NCBI GenBank assembly: GCA_023435025.1
Contig: JAEYSE010000094.1
Span: forward strand, 1-15,214
Reading direction: 5' to 3'
Length of the DNA stretch: 15,214 nt
Source of the DNA: Bacillota bacterium
GTDB lineage: Bacteria > Bacillota > Clostridia > Christensenellales > CAG-138
In this document: positions 1 to 6,753 of the stretch, one piece after another
Layout: every line of letters starts with the position of its first letter
Position numbering within the stretch: position 1 is the stretch's first letter
Translations under genes and position numbers: made by a program
The notes under the pieces: model-generated
What the model was told of the DNA's origin: nothing
The model's database searches: none
What the model saw: only the letters and a program-made list of their open reading frames with translations

Positions 1-1
1 A

Positions 2-421
2 AAAGGCGTCACAAGGCGAACCGCCGTGGCGGAGGCGGTGCTGACCATGGCCCCGGAGACGCTCCAAAAGATATTGGATAACGGCCTGAAAAAAGGCGAT
101 GTGCTGGCGGTGGCCCGCGTTGCGGGAATTATGGCCGCCAAAAAAACGGCGGAAATGATTCCGCTTTGCCACAGCATCCCGCTTGATAGCGTGGAGATTG
201 CCTTTTTCCCCATGGAGCCGGAAAAGCTGCGCATAGAAGCGGCTGTAGCGTGCAGCTACAAAACAGGCGTAGAGATGGAAGCGCTCACTGCGGCTTCCAT
301 AGCGGCGCTTACCGTGTATGATATGTGCAAAGCGGTGGACAAGGGGATGGAAGTGGGCTGCGTTCGCCTTTTGGAAAAGACGGGCGGGCGCTCGGGCGCA
401 TACATAAGGGAGAACGTATGA
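2..421 (+). CDS. moaC: Cyclic pyranopterin monophosphate synthase MoaC (5' partial)
   Basis: MoaC converts the cyclised GTP product made by MoaA into cyclic pyranopterin monophosphate, the first stable intermediate of molybdenum cofactor synthesis, in the cytoplasm. The reading frame is open from base 2, so the gene begins before the window; about 139 residues are seen and the family is near 160, so roughly the first 20 are missing. Family hallmarks are visible: KGDVLAVARVAGIMAAKKT, the IPLCHSIPL stretch with its conserved Cys-His, and KTGVEMEALTAASIAAL followed by VYDMCKAVDKGM. The GTG at base 26 is only an internal codon, because the family sequence (VTxRTA) continues upstream of it. The stop TGA overlaps the moaA ATG in ATGA, which implies an operon with coupled translation. 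Confidence 0.95.
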   Translation, partial: KGVTRRTAVAEAVLTMAPETLQKILDNGLKKGDVLAVARVAGIMAAKKTAEMIPLCHSIPLDSVEIAFFPMEPEKLRIEAAVACSYKTGVEMEALTAASIAALTVYDMCKAVDKGMEVGCVRLLEKTGGRSGAYIRENV

Positions 422-1365
422 AGGACCAGTGGGGCAGGGATATTACCTACTTGCGCATGTCTGTTACGGAACGCTGCCAGTTAAACTGCGCCTATTGCAG
501 GGGCTACCGGGAACAGGCGGAGCAGCGGGAGCTGACTGCTGAAGAGTTCGCGCGCATTGCGCGGGCCATGGCGGAGCTTGGTGTAAAAAAGGTACGCCTG
601 ACCGGCGGTGAGCCCCTGTTGCGGAAGGATATACTCGCGATCGTTTCAAACTTGCGTGCAATCAACGGAATAGAAGAAATCACGCTTACCACAAACGGCC
701 AGCTTTTACCCGGCAAAGCGGGGGCGTTAAAGGAAGCGGGCCTGACGCGCATCAACGTCAGCGTAGATTCACTCAACGCCGAACGCTACCGCAGCATCAC
801 CGGGGGCGGGGAGCTTTCACTGGTGTTAGCTGGCATGCAGGAAGCGATAGACGTTGGCCTTACGCCGCTCAAAGTCAACGCGGTGTTGATGCGCGGCATA
901 AACGATGAAGAGATTGATGCGTTCATCGGCCTGACGCGGGAAAACCCCATCGACGTGCGGTTTATCGAGCTGATGCCCATGGGCAAGGGCGATATGTCCC
1001 GCCGGGTGACAGGCGATGAAATATTACAAGCACGGCCCTGGCTCACGGCAATTTCGCCGCGCTATGCCGGGCAGCCCTCCGCGGATTACTTTGTAGACGG
1101 GCATCAGGGCCGCGTGGGGTTTATCAGCCCCCTCTCCCACCGGTTCTGCGGCTTCTGCAACCGCGTCAGGGTCATGAGCGATGGCATGCTTCGGCTGTGC
1201 CTGGGCGTAGACAATGAGGTATCGCTCAAGGAGGCTCTTGTGCAACGGGACGACGCGCTGCTTGCCCGGGTAATACGGGAAGCGGTGTATCAAAAGCCGC
1301 CCTCGCACCGATTTGACGATGAAGGGTTCCACTCGAAAAAGGGCATGTCCAAAATAGGAGGATAA
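418..1365 (+). CDS. moaA: GTP 3',8-cyclase MoaA (radical SAM)
   Basis: MoaA is a radical S-adenosylmethionine enzyme that rearranges GTP to the cyclised precursor used by MoaC. The 315-residue protein has the N-terminal radical SAM motif C20-x3-C24-x2-C27 for the first 4Fe-4S cluster, GGEP at residues 63-66 for SAM binding, and the MoaA-specific second cluster motif C244-x2-C247-x13-C261 for GTP binding. It ends in Gly-Gly, the conserved MoaA tail (MSKIGG). I chose the ATG at 418 because it overlaps the moaC stop, has AGGGAG at 406-411, and gives the normal N terminus (GRDITYLRMSVTERC); an upstream in-frame start at 325 would lie inside moaC. Length is close to the usual 320-330. Confidence 0.97.
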   Translation: MKDQWGRDITYLRMSVTERCQLNCAYCRGYREQAEQRELTAEEFARIARAMAELGVKKVRLTGGEPLLRKDILAIVSNLRAINGIEEITLTTNGQLLPGKAGALKEAGLTRINVSVDSLNAERYRSITGGGELSLVLAGMQEAIDVGLTPLKVNAVLMRGINDEEIDAFIGLTRENPIDVRFIELMPMGKGDMSRRVTGDEILQARPWLTAISPRYAGQPSADYFVDGHQGRVGFISPLSHRFCGFCNRVRVMSDGMLRLCLGVDNEVSLKEALVQRDDALLARVIREAVYQKPPSHRFDDEGFHSKKGMSKIGG

Positions 1366-1366
1366 T

Positions 1367-1810
1367 GTGGCCAGCATCGTATCCGTTAACATCAGCGAAA
1401 AAAAGGGAACCATCAAGCAACCCGTCCCGGAAGCCCATCTGGTAAAGGGACTGGGCATACCGGGCGACGCGCACGCGGGCGACTGGCACAGGCAAATAAG
1501 CCTGCTTGCACAGGAAAGCATCGATAAAATGATCGCCATGGGGGCGGGGGATTTGCGCCCCGGCATGTTCGCGGAAAATGTCACCACGGAGGGGATCACG
1601 CTGTTCACCCTCCCAGTGGGCACAAAGCTTAAGCTGGGGGCGTGTTTGGCGGAGGTTACGCAGATCGGCAAGGCGTGCCACAGGCACTGCGAGATCTACC
1701 AGAAAATCGGCGCATGCATCATGCCGTTTGAGGGCATATTCGCCACTGTTCTGAAAGAAGGTGTCATTCGCCCCGGAGATGTGGTGGAGATTGTGGAAGA
1801 GGAGTGCTAA
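1367..1810 (+). CDS. Stand-alone MOSC-domain protein
   Basis: MOSC domains are found at the C terminus of molybdenum cofactor sulfurases and as single-domain proteins; they are thought to bind sulfur on a conserved cysteine and hand sulfur or cofactor to molybdoenzymes. This 147-residue protein is one MOSC domain with HAGDWHRQIS (36-45), RPGMFAENVTTEG (64-76) and the conserved cysteine region GKACHRHCE, with C104 the likely sulfur carrier and C108 and C117 nearby. It starts at GTG 1367, one base after the moaA stop, with AGGAGG at 1357-1362. Its place after moaC-moaA supports a role in molybdenum cofactor maturation. The exact target enzyme cannot be told from the window. Some relatives are fused to MogA; this one is not. 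Confidence 0.88.
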   Translation: MASIVSVNISEKKGTIKQPVPEAHLVKGLGIPGDAHAGDWHRQISLLAQESIDKMIAMGAGDLRPGMFAENVTTEGITLFTLPVGTKLKLGACLAEVTQIGKACHRHCEIYQKIGACIMPFEGIFATVLKEGVIRPGDVVEIVEEEC

Positions 1811-1813
1811 AAT
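1785..1813 (+). promoter_or_regulatory. Possible sigma-A promoter for the phosphofructokinase gene
   Basis: A -35-like TGGAGA (1785-1790), a 17-bp spacer and a -10-like TAAAAT (1808-1813) lie across the end of the MOSC gene, about 35 bp before the next start. The -35 matches consensus at four of six positions and the -10 at five of six. It could let the glycolytic gene be expressed apart from the molybdenum cofactor genes. This rests on hexamer match only. Confidence 0.3.
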
Positions 1814-1848
1814 AGAAACAGTCTTTCACAATTACTTTGGAGGAACAT

Positions 1849-3138
1849 ATGCCAAAACAGAACATACTCGTGGCTTTGGGAGGCGGGCCGTCGCCGGTCA
1901 TCAACGCGTCATTGCAGGGCGTTATTGAAAGCTGCCTTGAACGCTCGGACATATTTGACAAGGTCTATTGCGCCGCCCACGGAATAGAGGGCGTGCTGTT
2001 GGAAGAACTCATCGATATGCGTCAGCAGGCTAAAGAAGAGATCGCCCGCCTGCGAAACACGCCAAGCTCGGGGGCCATCGGCACTTGCCGCTATAAACTC
2101 AAAGACGGCAACGAGGAAGACTATCAGCGGGTATTGGACGTATTCCAGAAGCACGGCATTACCTGCTTTGTATACATCGGCGGCAACGATTCCATGGACA
2201 CCGCAGATAAAATCAACAACCTCGCAAAAGCGCGGGATATGGACCTTACCGTTGTGGGTGTTCCCAAGACGATAGACAACGACGTAGGCGACGAAGCATT
2301 CACCATCATAGACCATACGCCAGGCTATGGCAGCGCCGCCCGCTACTGGGCCAATATTATCATGGAAACGGAAGAGGAAAACCGCGGCATGTGCGTTTCC
2401 GAGCGCGTATGCGTGCTGCAGGCCATGGGCCGAAAATCCGGCTATATCACCGCTGCCGCGCGCCTTGCGGACCCGGAGCGGAAAATCCCGCTGCAGATGT
2501 ATTTTGCGGAATCAGCACATACCTTGGCTAGCTTGACCGATCACGTGAACGACGAAATCCGGCGCAGTGGACGCTGCATTGTTGTGGTCAACGAAGGGTT
2601 CAATACCGGAGATCTCGGCGAACGCAAGGACGGCTTTGGTCACACGGAATACGGCGCAAGCAAATCCACCGCCGCGCAAAACGTGATCAACCATTTGAAC
2701 GAAGTCGGCCTTGCCGCGCGCGGTAACGCCGTGGGGCAGGTGCCCGGCATATTGCAGCGCTCCTGCTCGCTGCACCGCTCCGCTGTGGACGCACAGGAGG
2801 CCTACGAGGTCGGCGCGCACGCGGTCACGCTCATACTGGAAGGCCAGAGCGGTTACATGGCCACCATATTGCGCAAGAAGGCGGAAGCGTACGGTGTATA
2901 TTACGATAAAGTCGCGCTTTCTGCCGTGGCGAATTCGGAGCGTTTTTTGCCTAAAAGCTGGATTACACCAACCGGCCTCGACGTGACGGACGATTTTATA
3001 AAGTACGCGAAGCCGCTTATCGGCGAAAGCGTCGCGCCATTTGAGTATGAAAACGGCATCCTGCGCTTTGCCCGCATTAGGGCGCAGCTTGTGGAAAAAC
3101 TTTGCTTACCCTACCTGCCGCAAAACCACAGGGCATAG
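1849..3138 (+). CDS. PPi-type 6-phosphofructokinase
   Basis: Catalyses phosphorylation of fructose 6-phosphate to fructose 1,6-bisphosphate in glycolysis, probably using pyrophosphate and therefore reversible. The 429-residue protein carries the PFK phosphate loop GGGPSPVINAS (11-21), GGNDSMDTAD (111-120), PKTIDND (139-145), GYGSAARY (159-166) and MGRKSGYI (193-200). In PFKs the residue after GGD and the residue before TIDND decide the phosphoryl donor: Gly/Gly means ATP, Asp/Lys means PPi. Here they are D114 and K140, the PPi pattern. The preceding Asp of GGD, which contacts Mg in E. coli PfkA, is Asn113 here. The ATG at 1849 is chosen over an in-frame TTG at 1837 because GGAGG (1839-1843) sits correctly before it. 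It lies 38 bp after the MOSC gene and is followed by a strong terminator. Confidence 0.92.
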   Translation: MPKQNILVALGGGPSPVINASLQGVIESCLERSDIFDKVYCAAHGIEGVLLEELIDMRQQAKEEIARLRNTPSSGAIGTCRYKLKDGNEEDYQRVLDVFQKHGITCFVYIGGNDSMDTADKINNLAKARDMDLTVVGVPKTIDNDVGDEAFTIIDHTPGYGSAARYWANIIMETEEENRGMCVSERVCVLQAMGRKSGYITAAARLADPERKIPLQMYFAESAHTLASLTDHVNDEIRRSGRCIVVVNEGFNTGDLGERKDGFGHTEYGASKSTAAQNVINHLNEVGLAARGNAVGQVPGILQRSCSLHRSAVDAQEAYEVGAHAVTLILEGQSGYMATILRKKAEAYGVYYDKVALSAVANSERFLPKSWITPTGLDVTDDFIKYAKPLIGESVAPFEYENGILRFARIRAQLVEKLCLPYLPQNHRA

Positions 3139-3155
3139 GATTAACCGAGGAGATG

Positions 3156-3184
3156 AAAAAGAGCAATCATGGATTGCTCTTTTT
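3156..3184 (+). terminator. Rho-independent terminator after the phosphofructokinase gene
   Basis: A perfect 8-bp stem GAGCAATC / GATTGCTC with loop ATG (3169-3171) is flanked by A5 and T5, so the stem can extend to 13 bp and ends in a U-run. It lies 17 bp after the stop codon. The cupin gene starts only about 30 bp further on with no clear promoter between, so it may depend on read-through. Confidence 0.85.
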
Positions 3185-3215
3185 ATCAATATTTGAAGGA
3201 TGGAGATAAAGTGAA

Positions 3216-3551
3216 ATGCAAGAACTGTTTCCCGATGTCATACACGCCTTGCCGGAGGCAGACATTCCGTTAAGCGGTATTCGCGCCTACCTTTCGCAGG
3301 GGAAGGATCACCAGATTATATTTATGGAGTTTTCCGAAGAGATCGAGTTGCCGGAGCACTCTCACGAAAGCCAGTGGGGCATTGTGCTGGAAGGGAAAAT
3401 TGAGCTTGTGATCGGCGGCGTCAAACACACCTTCCAGAAAGGGGACAGGTACTTTATTCCTAAGGGCGTCAAACACTCCGGCAAAATATTCGCGGGGTAT
3501 GCGGATATGACGTACTTCAATCAGGCGGACCGGTATCAGGAAAAGGTATGA
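3216..3551 (+). CDS. Small single-domain cupin protein
   Basis: A 111-residue cupin beta-barrel. Motif 1 is PEHSHESQWGIVLEG (46-60), giving metal ligands H48 and H50, with Gln53 where many cupins have the ligand Glu. Motif 2 is GDRYFIPKGVKHS (76-88), giving H87. Such proteins act as metal-dependent isomerases, dioxygenases or ligand sensors; the substrate cannot be read from sequence, so no enzyme name is given. The ATG at 3216 has GGAG at 3202-3205, ten bases upstream. It follows the phosphofructokinase gene on the same strand but beyond a terminator, and converges on the muramidase gene. A role in sugar or xenobiotic metabolism would be a guess. Confidence 0.85.
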   Translation: MQELFPDVIHALPEADIPLSGIRAYLSQGKDHQIIFMEFSEEIELPEHSHESQWGIVLEGKIELVIGGVKHTFQKGDRYFIPKGVKHSGKIFAGYADMTYFNQADRYQEKV

Positions 3552-3563
3552 AGTAAGCTTAAA

Positions 3564-3590
3564 AAGTCCGGCGAATTCTCCGCCGGACTT
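3564..3590 (-). terminator. Terminator between the convergent cupin and muramidase genes
   Basis: A perfect 10-bp stem AAGTCCGGCG / CGCCGGACTT with a 7-base loop. On the minus strand the stem is followed by T5 (opposite A5 at 3561-3565), so it mainly ends the muramidase transcript, whose stop codon is only 2 bp away. On the plus strand the tail (TACTATCTT) is weaker but it probably also stops the cupin transcript. Confidence 0.8.
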
Positions 3591-3592
3591 TA

Positions 3593-4324
3593 CTATCTTC
3601 CGTATGCTTCAAACTCTTTTACTGTGCCATGGAACACGTTCAGATCGATAAATCTTTCAACGCCGTCGTATCCATCCAGCCTGCCGCGGTTGGAATACTG
3701 CCAGAAGTTCCACTGCCGTCCATCTGAAAGGTAAGGGTAAAACAGGACGTTTCTGATCCAGATGTCGTAATTGCGATATCCGCCCTTCAAGTAGAGGTCG
3801 TACGTCTTATGCGTGGCGTAAATGATGGGCCTTAGACCATACGCTTCCTCAAGCGCGGCCAAAAGGTCCCCTAAAATTTTATCGGTCTGTTCCTGCGAGG
3901 GCGGGGCCTTCACGTATTCTCCGTAAAGCTCCAGGTCCACGACGGGCGGCAGCATATCCTCCGTTTTCGGGACGGCATTGATATAGTTCCAGGCCTGCGA
4001 AAGGCCGGGGCTGTCAAAGCTCAAGTAGTGGTAAGCGCCCACCCGCAGCCCGGTTTTGTGCGCGTTCTCCCAATTGTAGGAAAACTTTTTGTCCACAAAC
4101 GTGCTGCCTTCGGTCGCCTTGAGGAAGGCGAACCGGATATCCTCCCCGGCAAGCGTTTCCCAGTCGATTTCCCCCTGGTAGGCGGAAACATCCACTCCGC
4201 GCACGGGGTAGATCTGTTTTGAAGGATACTGGAACCAGATAACGCCATGGTAGAGAAGCAGCACAGCAATAGCGCACAGAAGAATTGCACCCGCAAGGGT
4301 CAGCAGCAGCAGACGTTTGTTCAT
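3593..4324 (-). CDS. Membrane-anchored GH25 muramidase (lysozyme family)
   Basis: GH25 enzymes cleave the beta-1,4 bond between N-acetylmuramic acid and N-acetylglucosamine in peptidoglycan. The 243-residue protein begins with a short basic tip and a hydrophobic helix (about 5-25), then goes straight into the GH25 barrel: GVDVSAYQGEIDW (43-55), FAFLKATEG (65-73), GAYHYL (96-101) and the catalytic PPVVDLE with D130 and E132. The C-terminal strands include WNFWQYSNRGR and a conserved DLNVF. No cell-wall binding repeats are seen. The helix has no clear cleavage site, so it may be an uncleaved anchor with the enzyme outside the membrane. The ATG at 4324 is chosen over one at 4366 because it alone has a G-rich ribosome binding site (GGGGG at 4331-4335). 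No holin or phage gene is nearby, which suggests a host cell-wall remodelling enzyme. Confidence 0.9.
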   Translation of the reverse strand: MNKRLLLLTLAGAILLCAIAVLLLYHGVIWFQYPSKQIYPVRGVDVSAYQGEIDWETLAGEDIRFAFLKATEGSTFVDKKFSYNWENAHKTGLRVGAYHYLSFDSPGLSQAWNYINAVPKTEDMLPPVVDLELYGEYVKAPPSQEQTDKILGDLLAALEEAYGLRPIIYATHKTYDLYLKGGYRNYDIWIRNVLFYPYLSDGRQWNFWQYSNRGRLDGYDGVERFIDLNVFHGTVKEFEAYGR

Positions 4325-4377
4325 ACATACCCCCTGCAGTTTCAGTCTTCTACGCTTTATCAACATATACGAAACAG

Positions 4378-4392
4378 CCGCATAAAATGCGG
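4378..4392 (-). terminator. Weak hairpin just after the GNAT stop codon
   Basis: CCGCAT / ATGCGG forms a 6-bp stem with a 3-base loop one base after the stop codon of the upstream minus-strand acetyltransferase gene. On the minus strand it is followed by CTGTTTCGT, a poor U-run, so it may only attenuate transcription into the muramidase gene. Confidence 0.3.
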
Positions 4393-4393
4393 A

Positions 4394-4954
4394 TCACCGG
4401 ACTTCTTTTGCGGTATCATACCCCAGCGCATAGTAATTGTTTTGATTGAACGTAAAGCTTTTGATCACATCAAGCCCAAGCTTCCTGGTATGGGCCTCGT
4501 ATGATCGGGGATTGATATGATTGATAAAAGTGATCAGGATCGGATACCGCTTGTGCATCTGCGCCCTGGAGAAATCAAATATCTTTTTAAGCACCTCGGT
4601 ACCACGGTAATCTTTATCGATGCAAATCGGCCCGTACTGATAGGAGTTTTCCACCGAAAGCGCTTGCCCCATGTATTGCATGTTCGGAAGGTCCGAGATC
4701 ATATAAGCAAAAAGCGGCCATTTTGACCAATAGGACCAGGAGGCCGCCATGACATATGCGGCAACGCGGTTCCCATCGCAGGCAAGCGTGATGCCGTTTT
4801 CCTCAGTAATCAGCTCTGCAAACTGGCTTTCGGTAAATAATGTGGTCACAAATCCATCGGGCCTGTCCGCTTCGCTGATGGTGGAGACATGGTACTTCCT
4901 TTGCAGCTCCAGAATTGCGGGAATATCTGCAAGTTGCGCGTTTCTGTAAATCAT
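4394..4954 (-). CDS. GNAT-family N-acetyltransferase
   Basis: A 186-residue protein with the GNAT fold order: an N-terminal YRNAQLADIPAILELQRKY start, a central strand GITLACDGNRVAAYVMA (54-70), and motif A around YGPICIDKDYRG (107-118), where the acetyl-CoA pyrophosphate loop is expected. The loop is degenerate (RGTEVLKK rather than the usual RxxGxG/A), so acetyl-CoA use is likely but not certain. The C-terminal part (INPRSYEAHTRKLGLDVI) fits motif B. Its substrate is unknown. ATG 4954 has GGAGG five bases upstream. It may be co-transcribed with the muramidase gene 70 bp downstream, although a weak hairpin lies between. Confidence 0.8.
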   Translation of the reverse strand: MIYRNAQLADIPAILELQRKYHVSTISEADRPDGFVTTLFTESQFAELITEENGITLACDGNRVAAYVMAASWSYWSKWPLFAYMISDLPNMQYMGQALSVENSYQYGPICIDKDYRGTEVLKKIFDFSRAQMHKRYPILITFINHINPRSYEAHTRKLGLDVIKSFTFNQNNYYALGYDTAKEVR

Positions 4955-4993
4955 ATGAACCTCCGTAATGATCTTTTATAAACGAATACGCTC

Positions 4994-5021
4994 ATTTTAT
5001 CATGCCGGGCACTTATTGTAA
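4994..5021 (-). promoter_or_regulatory. Probable promoter of the GNAT gene
   Basis: Read on the minus strand: TTACAA (5021-5016), a 16-bp spacer, then TAAAAT (4999-4994). The predicted start is about 30 bases before the ATG at 4954, leaving room for its ribosome binding site. The match is good for the -10 and moderate for the -35. Confidence 0.42.
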
Positions 5022-5133
5022 GCATGTTCAGCATATAAATCTGCCGGCGACGCATGTAAAGCACGCATAAAAATTTTGAGATTCCGTGTTAAAACGGATT
5101 GCCTGCGGCTTAAAAATAGAAAGGCAAATATCC

Positions 5134-5203
5134 GATGCTAGGCATCTGGAAATACAATCCAATATGCGGTATGCTAGCTATAATGCAGCGGGCGGGAGCC
5201 CGC
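5134..5203 (+). promoter_or_regulatory. Promoter and control region of the ZIP transporter gene
   Basis: A perfect TATAAT lies at 5179-5184 with no good -35 hexamer 16-18 bp upstream, which is typical of promoters that need an activator. A small inverted repeat GATGC-TAG-GCATC (5134-5146) is centred roughly 50 bp before the predicted start. Directly after the -10 a GC-rich hairpin (GCGGGC, loop GGGA, GCCCGC; 5188-5203) would form at the 5' end of the transcript, just ahead of the G-rich ribosome binding site. No known riboswitch class is recognised here. The control model is inference; the elements themselves are seen. Confidence 0.4.
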
Positions 5204-5219
5204 GCTCGGGGGTGGATTG

Positions 5220-6014
5220 ATGCAGACTGGGTTTTTATGGGCCTTAGGCGGCACGGGGTTTACGTTTTTAATGACAACATTGGGCGCCGGAATGGTTTTC
5301 TTTTTCCGCAAGGCCATGCATGCGAACGTTCAGAAGGTGTTCCTGGGCTTTGCAGCGGGGGTGATGATTGCGGCCTCGGTATGGAGCCTTTTGATTCCCG
5401 CGATTGAGGAGGCCGAAGCAGCCGGGCAGATCGGCTGGATTCCCGCAGCGGGCGGCTTTATACTTGGCATCGCGTTTTTGTACGCGCTGGATCGTTTGAT
5501 TCCCCACCTTCACCCGGGGGCGAATACCAAGGAGGGCCTTTCTTCCTCCATGAGGCGGACCTCCTTGCTGGTGCTTGCTGTAACGCTGCACAACATACCG
5601 GAGGGCATGGCCGTCGGTCTTTCCTTCGCACTTGCGGCGCAGCACGGCGGGGACCCGACGATGTATGCCGCAGCGGCGGCGCTGGCGTTAGGCATAGGCA
5701 TTCAGAACTTCCCGGAGGGTGCCGCGATTTCGCTGCCGCTTCGGCAAGAAGGCATGCGTGTTGGTAAAGCGTTTTTATTTGGCAGCATGTCCGCCATTGT
5801 AGAGCCGATATTCGGCTTGCTTACGGTGCTCCTTGCCGGGTTCATTGGCCCCTATATGCCATGGATGCTTTCGTTTGCGGCGGGCGCCATGATGTATGTG
5901 GTGGTGGAGGAACTCATTCCCGAAGCGCACCTTGGGGAACATTCCAACGTGGGTACCATGGGCGTCATGGCCGGGTTTTTGATCATGATGGTGCTTGATG
6001 TCGCGCTGGGATGA
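5220..6014 (+). CDS. ZIP-family divalent metal transporter (ZupT/GufA type)
   Basis: ZIP transporters bring Zn, Fe, Mn or similar divalent ions into the cytoplasm. This 264-residue protein is mostly hydrophobic with about eight membrane helices. It has both paired metal-binding signatures: LHNIPEGMAVGLS starting near 123 in TM4 and QNFPEGAAISLP starting near 162 in TM5. A His-containing loop (PHLHPG, 95-100) lies before TM4. TM7 carries MYVVVEELIPEAH, also typical of the family. ATG 5220 is chosen; an adjacent in-frame TTG at 5217 would add one residue, and the G-rich region 5208-5215 serves either. It stands alone between a divergent control region and a bidirectional terminator. Metal preference cannot be read from the sequence. 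Confidence 0.93.
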   Translation: MQTGFLWALGGTGFTFLMTTLGAGMVFFFRKAMHANVQKVFLGFAAGVMIAASVWSLLIPAIEEAEAAGQIGWIPAAGGFILGIAFLYALDRLIPHLHPGANTKEGLSSSMRRTSLLVLAVTLHNIPEGMAVGLSFALAAQHGGDPTMYAAAAALALGIGIQNFPEGAAISLPLRQEGMRVGKAFLFGSMSAIVEPIFGLLTVLLAGFIGPYMPWMLSFAAGAMMYVVVEELIPEAHLGEHSNVGTMGVMAGFLIMMVLDVALG

Positions 6015-6034
6015 GCCCGGTAAATGAATATGCA

Positions 6035-6058
6035 AAAGCCCGCCGTATGGCGGGCTTT
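6035..6058. terminator. Bidirectional terminator between ZIP and membrane-protein genes
   Basis: A perfect 10-bp stem AAAGCCCGCC / GGCGGGCTTT with loop GTAT lies between two convergent genes, 20 bp after the ZIP stop and 16 bp from the next stop. T-rich tails follow on both strands (TTTCTTCGTTC on plus, TTTTGCATATTC on minus). Confidence 0.85.
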
Positions 6059-6074
6059 CTTCGTTCAATTAGCC

Positions 6075-6689
6075 TTACAATCTTTCCGCCTTTGCGAAGT
6101 ACCGATACCCTAGTATGCAGATCGGTAGGAAGTATAGGCACCAGAACTCAAGAATGACAACGCCGATCGTGCCGCTGGTGCCGGGTGTGAATATGGGAAA
6201 CATCGGCATGATCAGACAGGATAAAAAGAAGATGCCGTGCAGAAAAAGCATTGTACGCAATACGGCGTCCCCTTTTGATTGAGGTGCTACCGTAAACGCA
6301 ACCAAAAAGGTGGAGAGACCCATAAACCCGTAGCCCAGTAAATCGTAATTAAAGAACAGGCTGCCGGTATGGCCATAGCTGATGATGGAGAGGGCTTCTT
6401 CACTAAGCGTTCCGTTCATCCGTACGGTTGTGCATTCCGCAAAATATACAAGGAATATGATAACGGCATAGACCACAGCAAATGCAATCCCTGTCCATCC
6501 GGCGGCGTTCCGCTCATGGTCTTTGTTAGACACCACAATGGAAACCATGAAAGGGAGAAAGCCGATTGCGATGAATATGCTGGTCAGGCAGCTTGTAAAT
6601 ATGGAACCAAAAAGCATGGAAAGCGCAAACGCAAATACGGAAACCCCCGTTATGATCGCCCCGATCTTACCTGTTGCGGTATTGTTCAT
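6075..6689 (-). CDS. Six-helix integral membrane protein, function unknown
   Basis: A 204-residue hydrophobic protein with about six predicted membrane helices: near 10-30, 32-52, 66-86, a longer polar loop near 87-105, then helices near 110-135, 143-165 and 175-197. The layout and size resemble the DUF998-like group of small bacterial membrane proteins, but I see no diagnostic motif and do not name it. Charged residues are mostly in short loops (SNKDHERNAAG; APQSKGDA). ATG 6689 has a strong AAAGGGG ribosome binding site. It is the last gene of a minus-strand run after a GNAT and a VOC protein (64- and 62-bp gaps), so it may be co-transcribed with them. Confidence 0.8.
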   Translation of the reverse strand: MNNTATGKIGAIITGVSVFAFALSMLFGSIFTSCLTSIFIAIGFLPFMVSIVVSNKDHERNAAGWTGIAFAVVYAVIIFLVYFAECTTVRMNGTLSEEALSIISYGHTGSLFFNYDLLGYGFMGLSTFLVAFTVAPQSKGDAVLRTMLFLHGIFFLSCLIMPMFPIFTPGTSGTIGVVILEFWCLYFLPICILGYRYFAKAERL

Positions 6690-6753
6690 ACGTACCCCTT
6701 TCTATATTGCCTGATTGAGGAGCAAATCGCCTGGTTGGCGAGCGGCGTTCAAC

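Noticed and set aside
1024..1687. Long minus-strand frames opposite moaA and the MOSC gene
   Set aside because: They lie antisense to well-supported genes, lack ribosome binding sites and show no recognisable domain.
3153..3209. 18-residue frame (MKKSNHGLLFLS...) across the terminator before the cupin gene
   Set aside because: The GAGGAG site touches the ATG with no spacer, and most of the peptide is simply the terminator hairpin translated. A leader peptide is possible but not supported.
3593..4324. GH25 muramidase considered as a phage endolysin
   Set aside because: No holin, tail or other phage gene is near, and the protein has an N-terminal membrane helix rather than a cell-wall binding domain.
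5135..5407. 90-residue plus-strand frame overlapping the ZIP gene start
   Set aside because: It overlaps the promoter and the start of a clearly coding ZIP frame, and its own start lacks a ribosome binding site.
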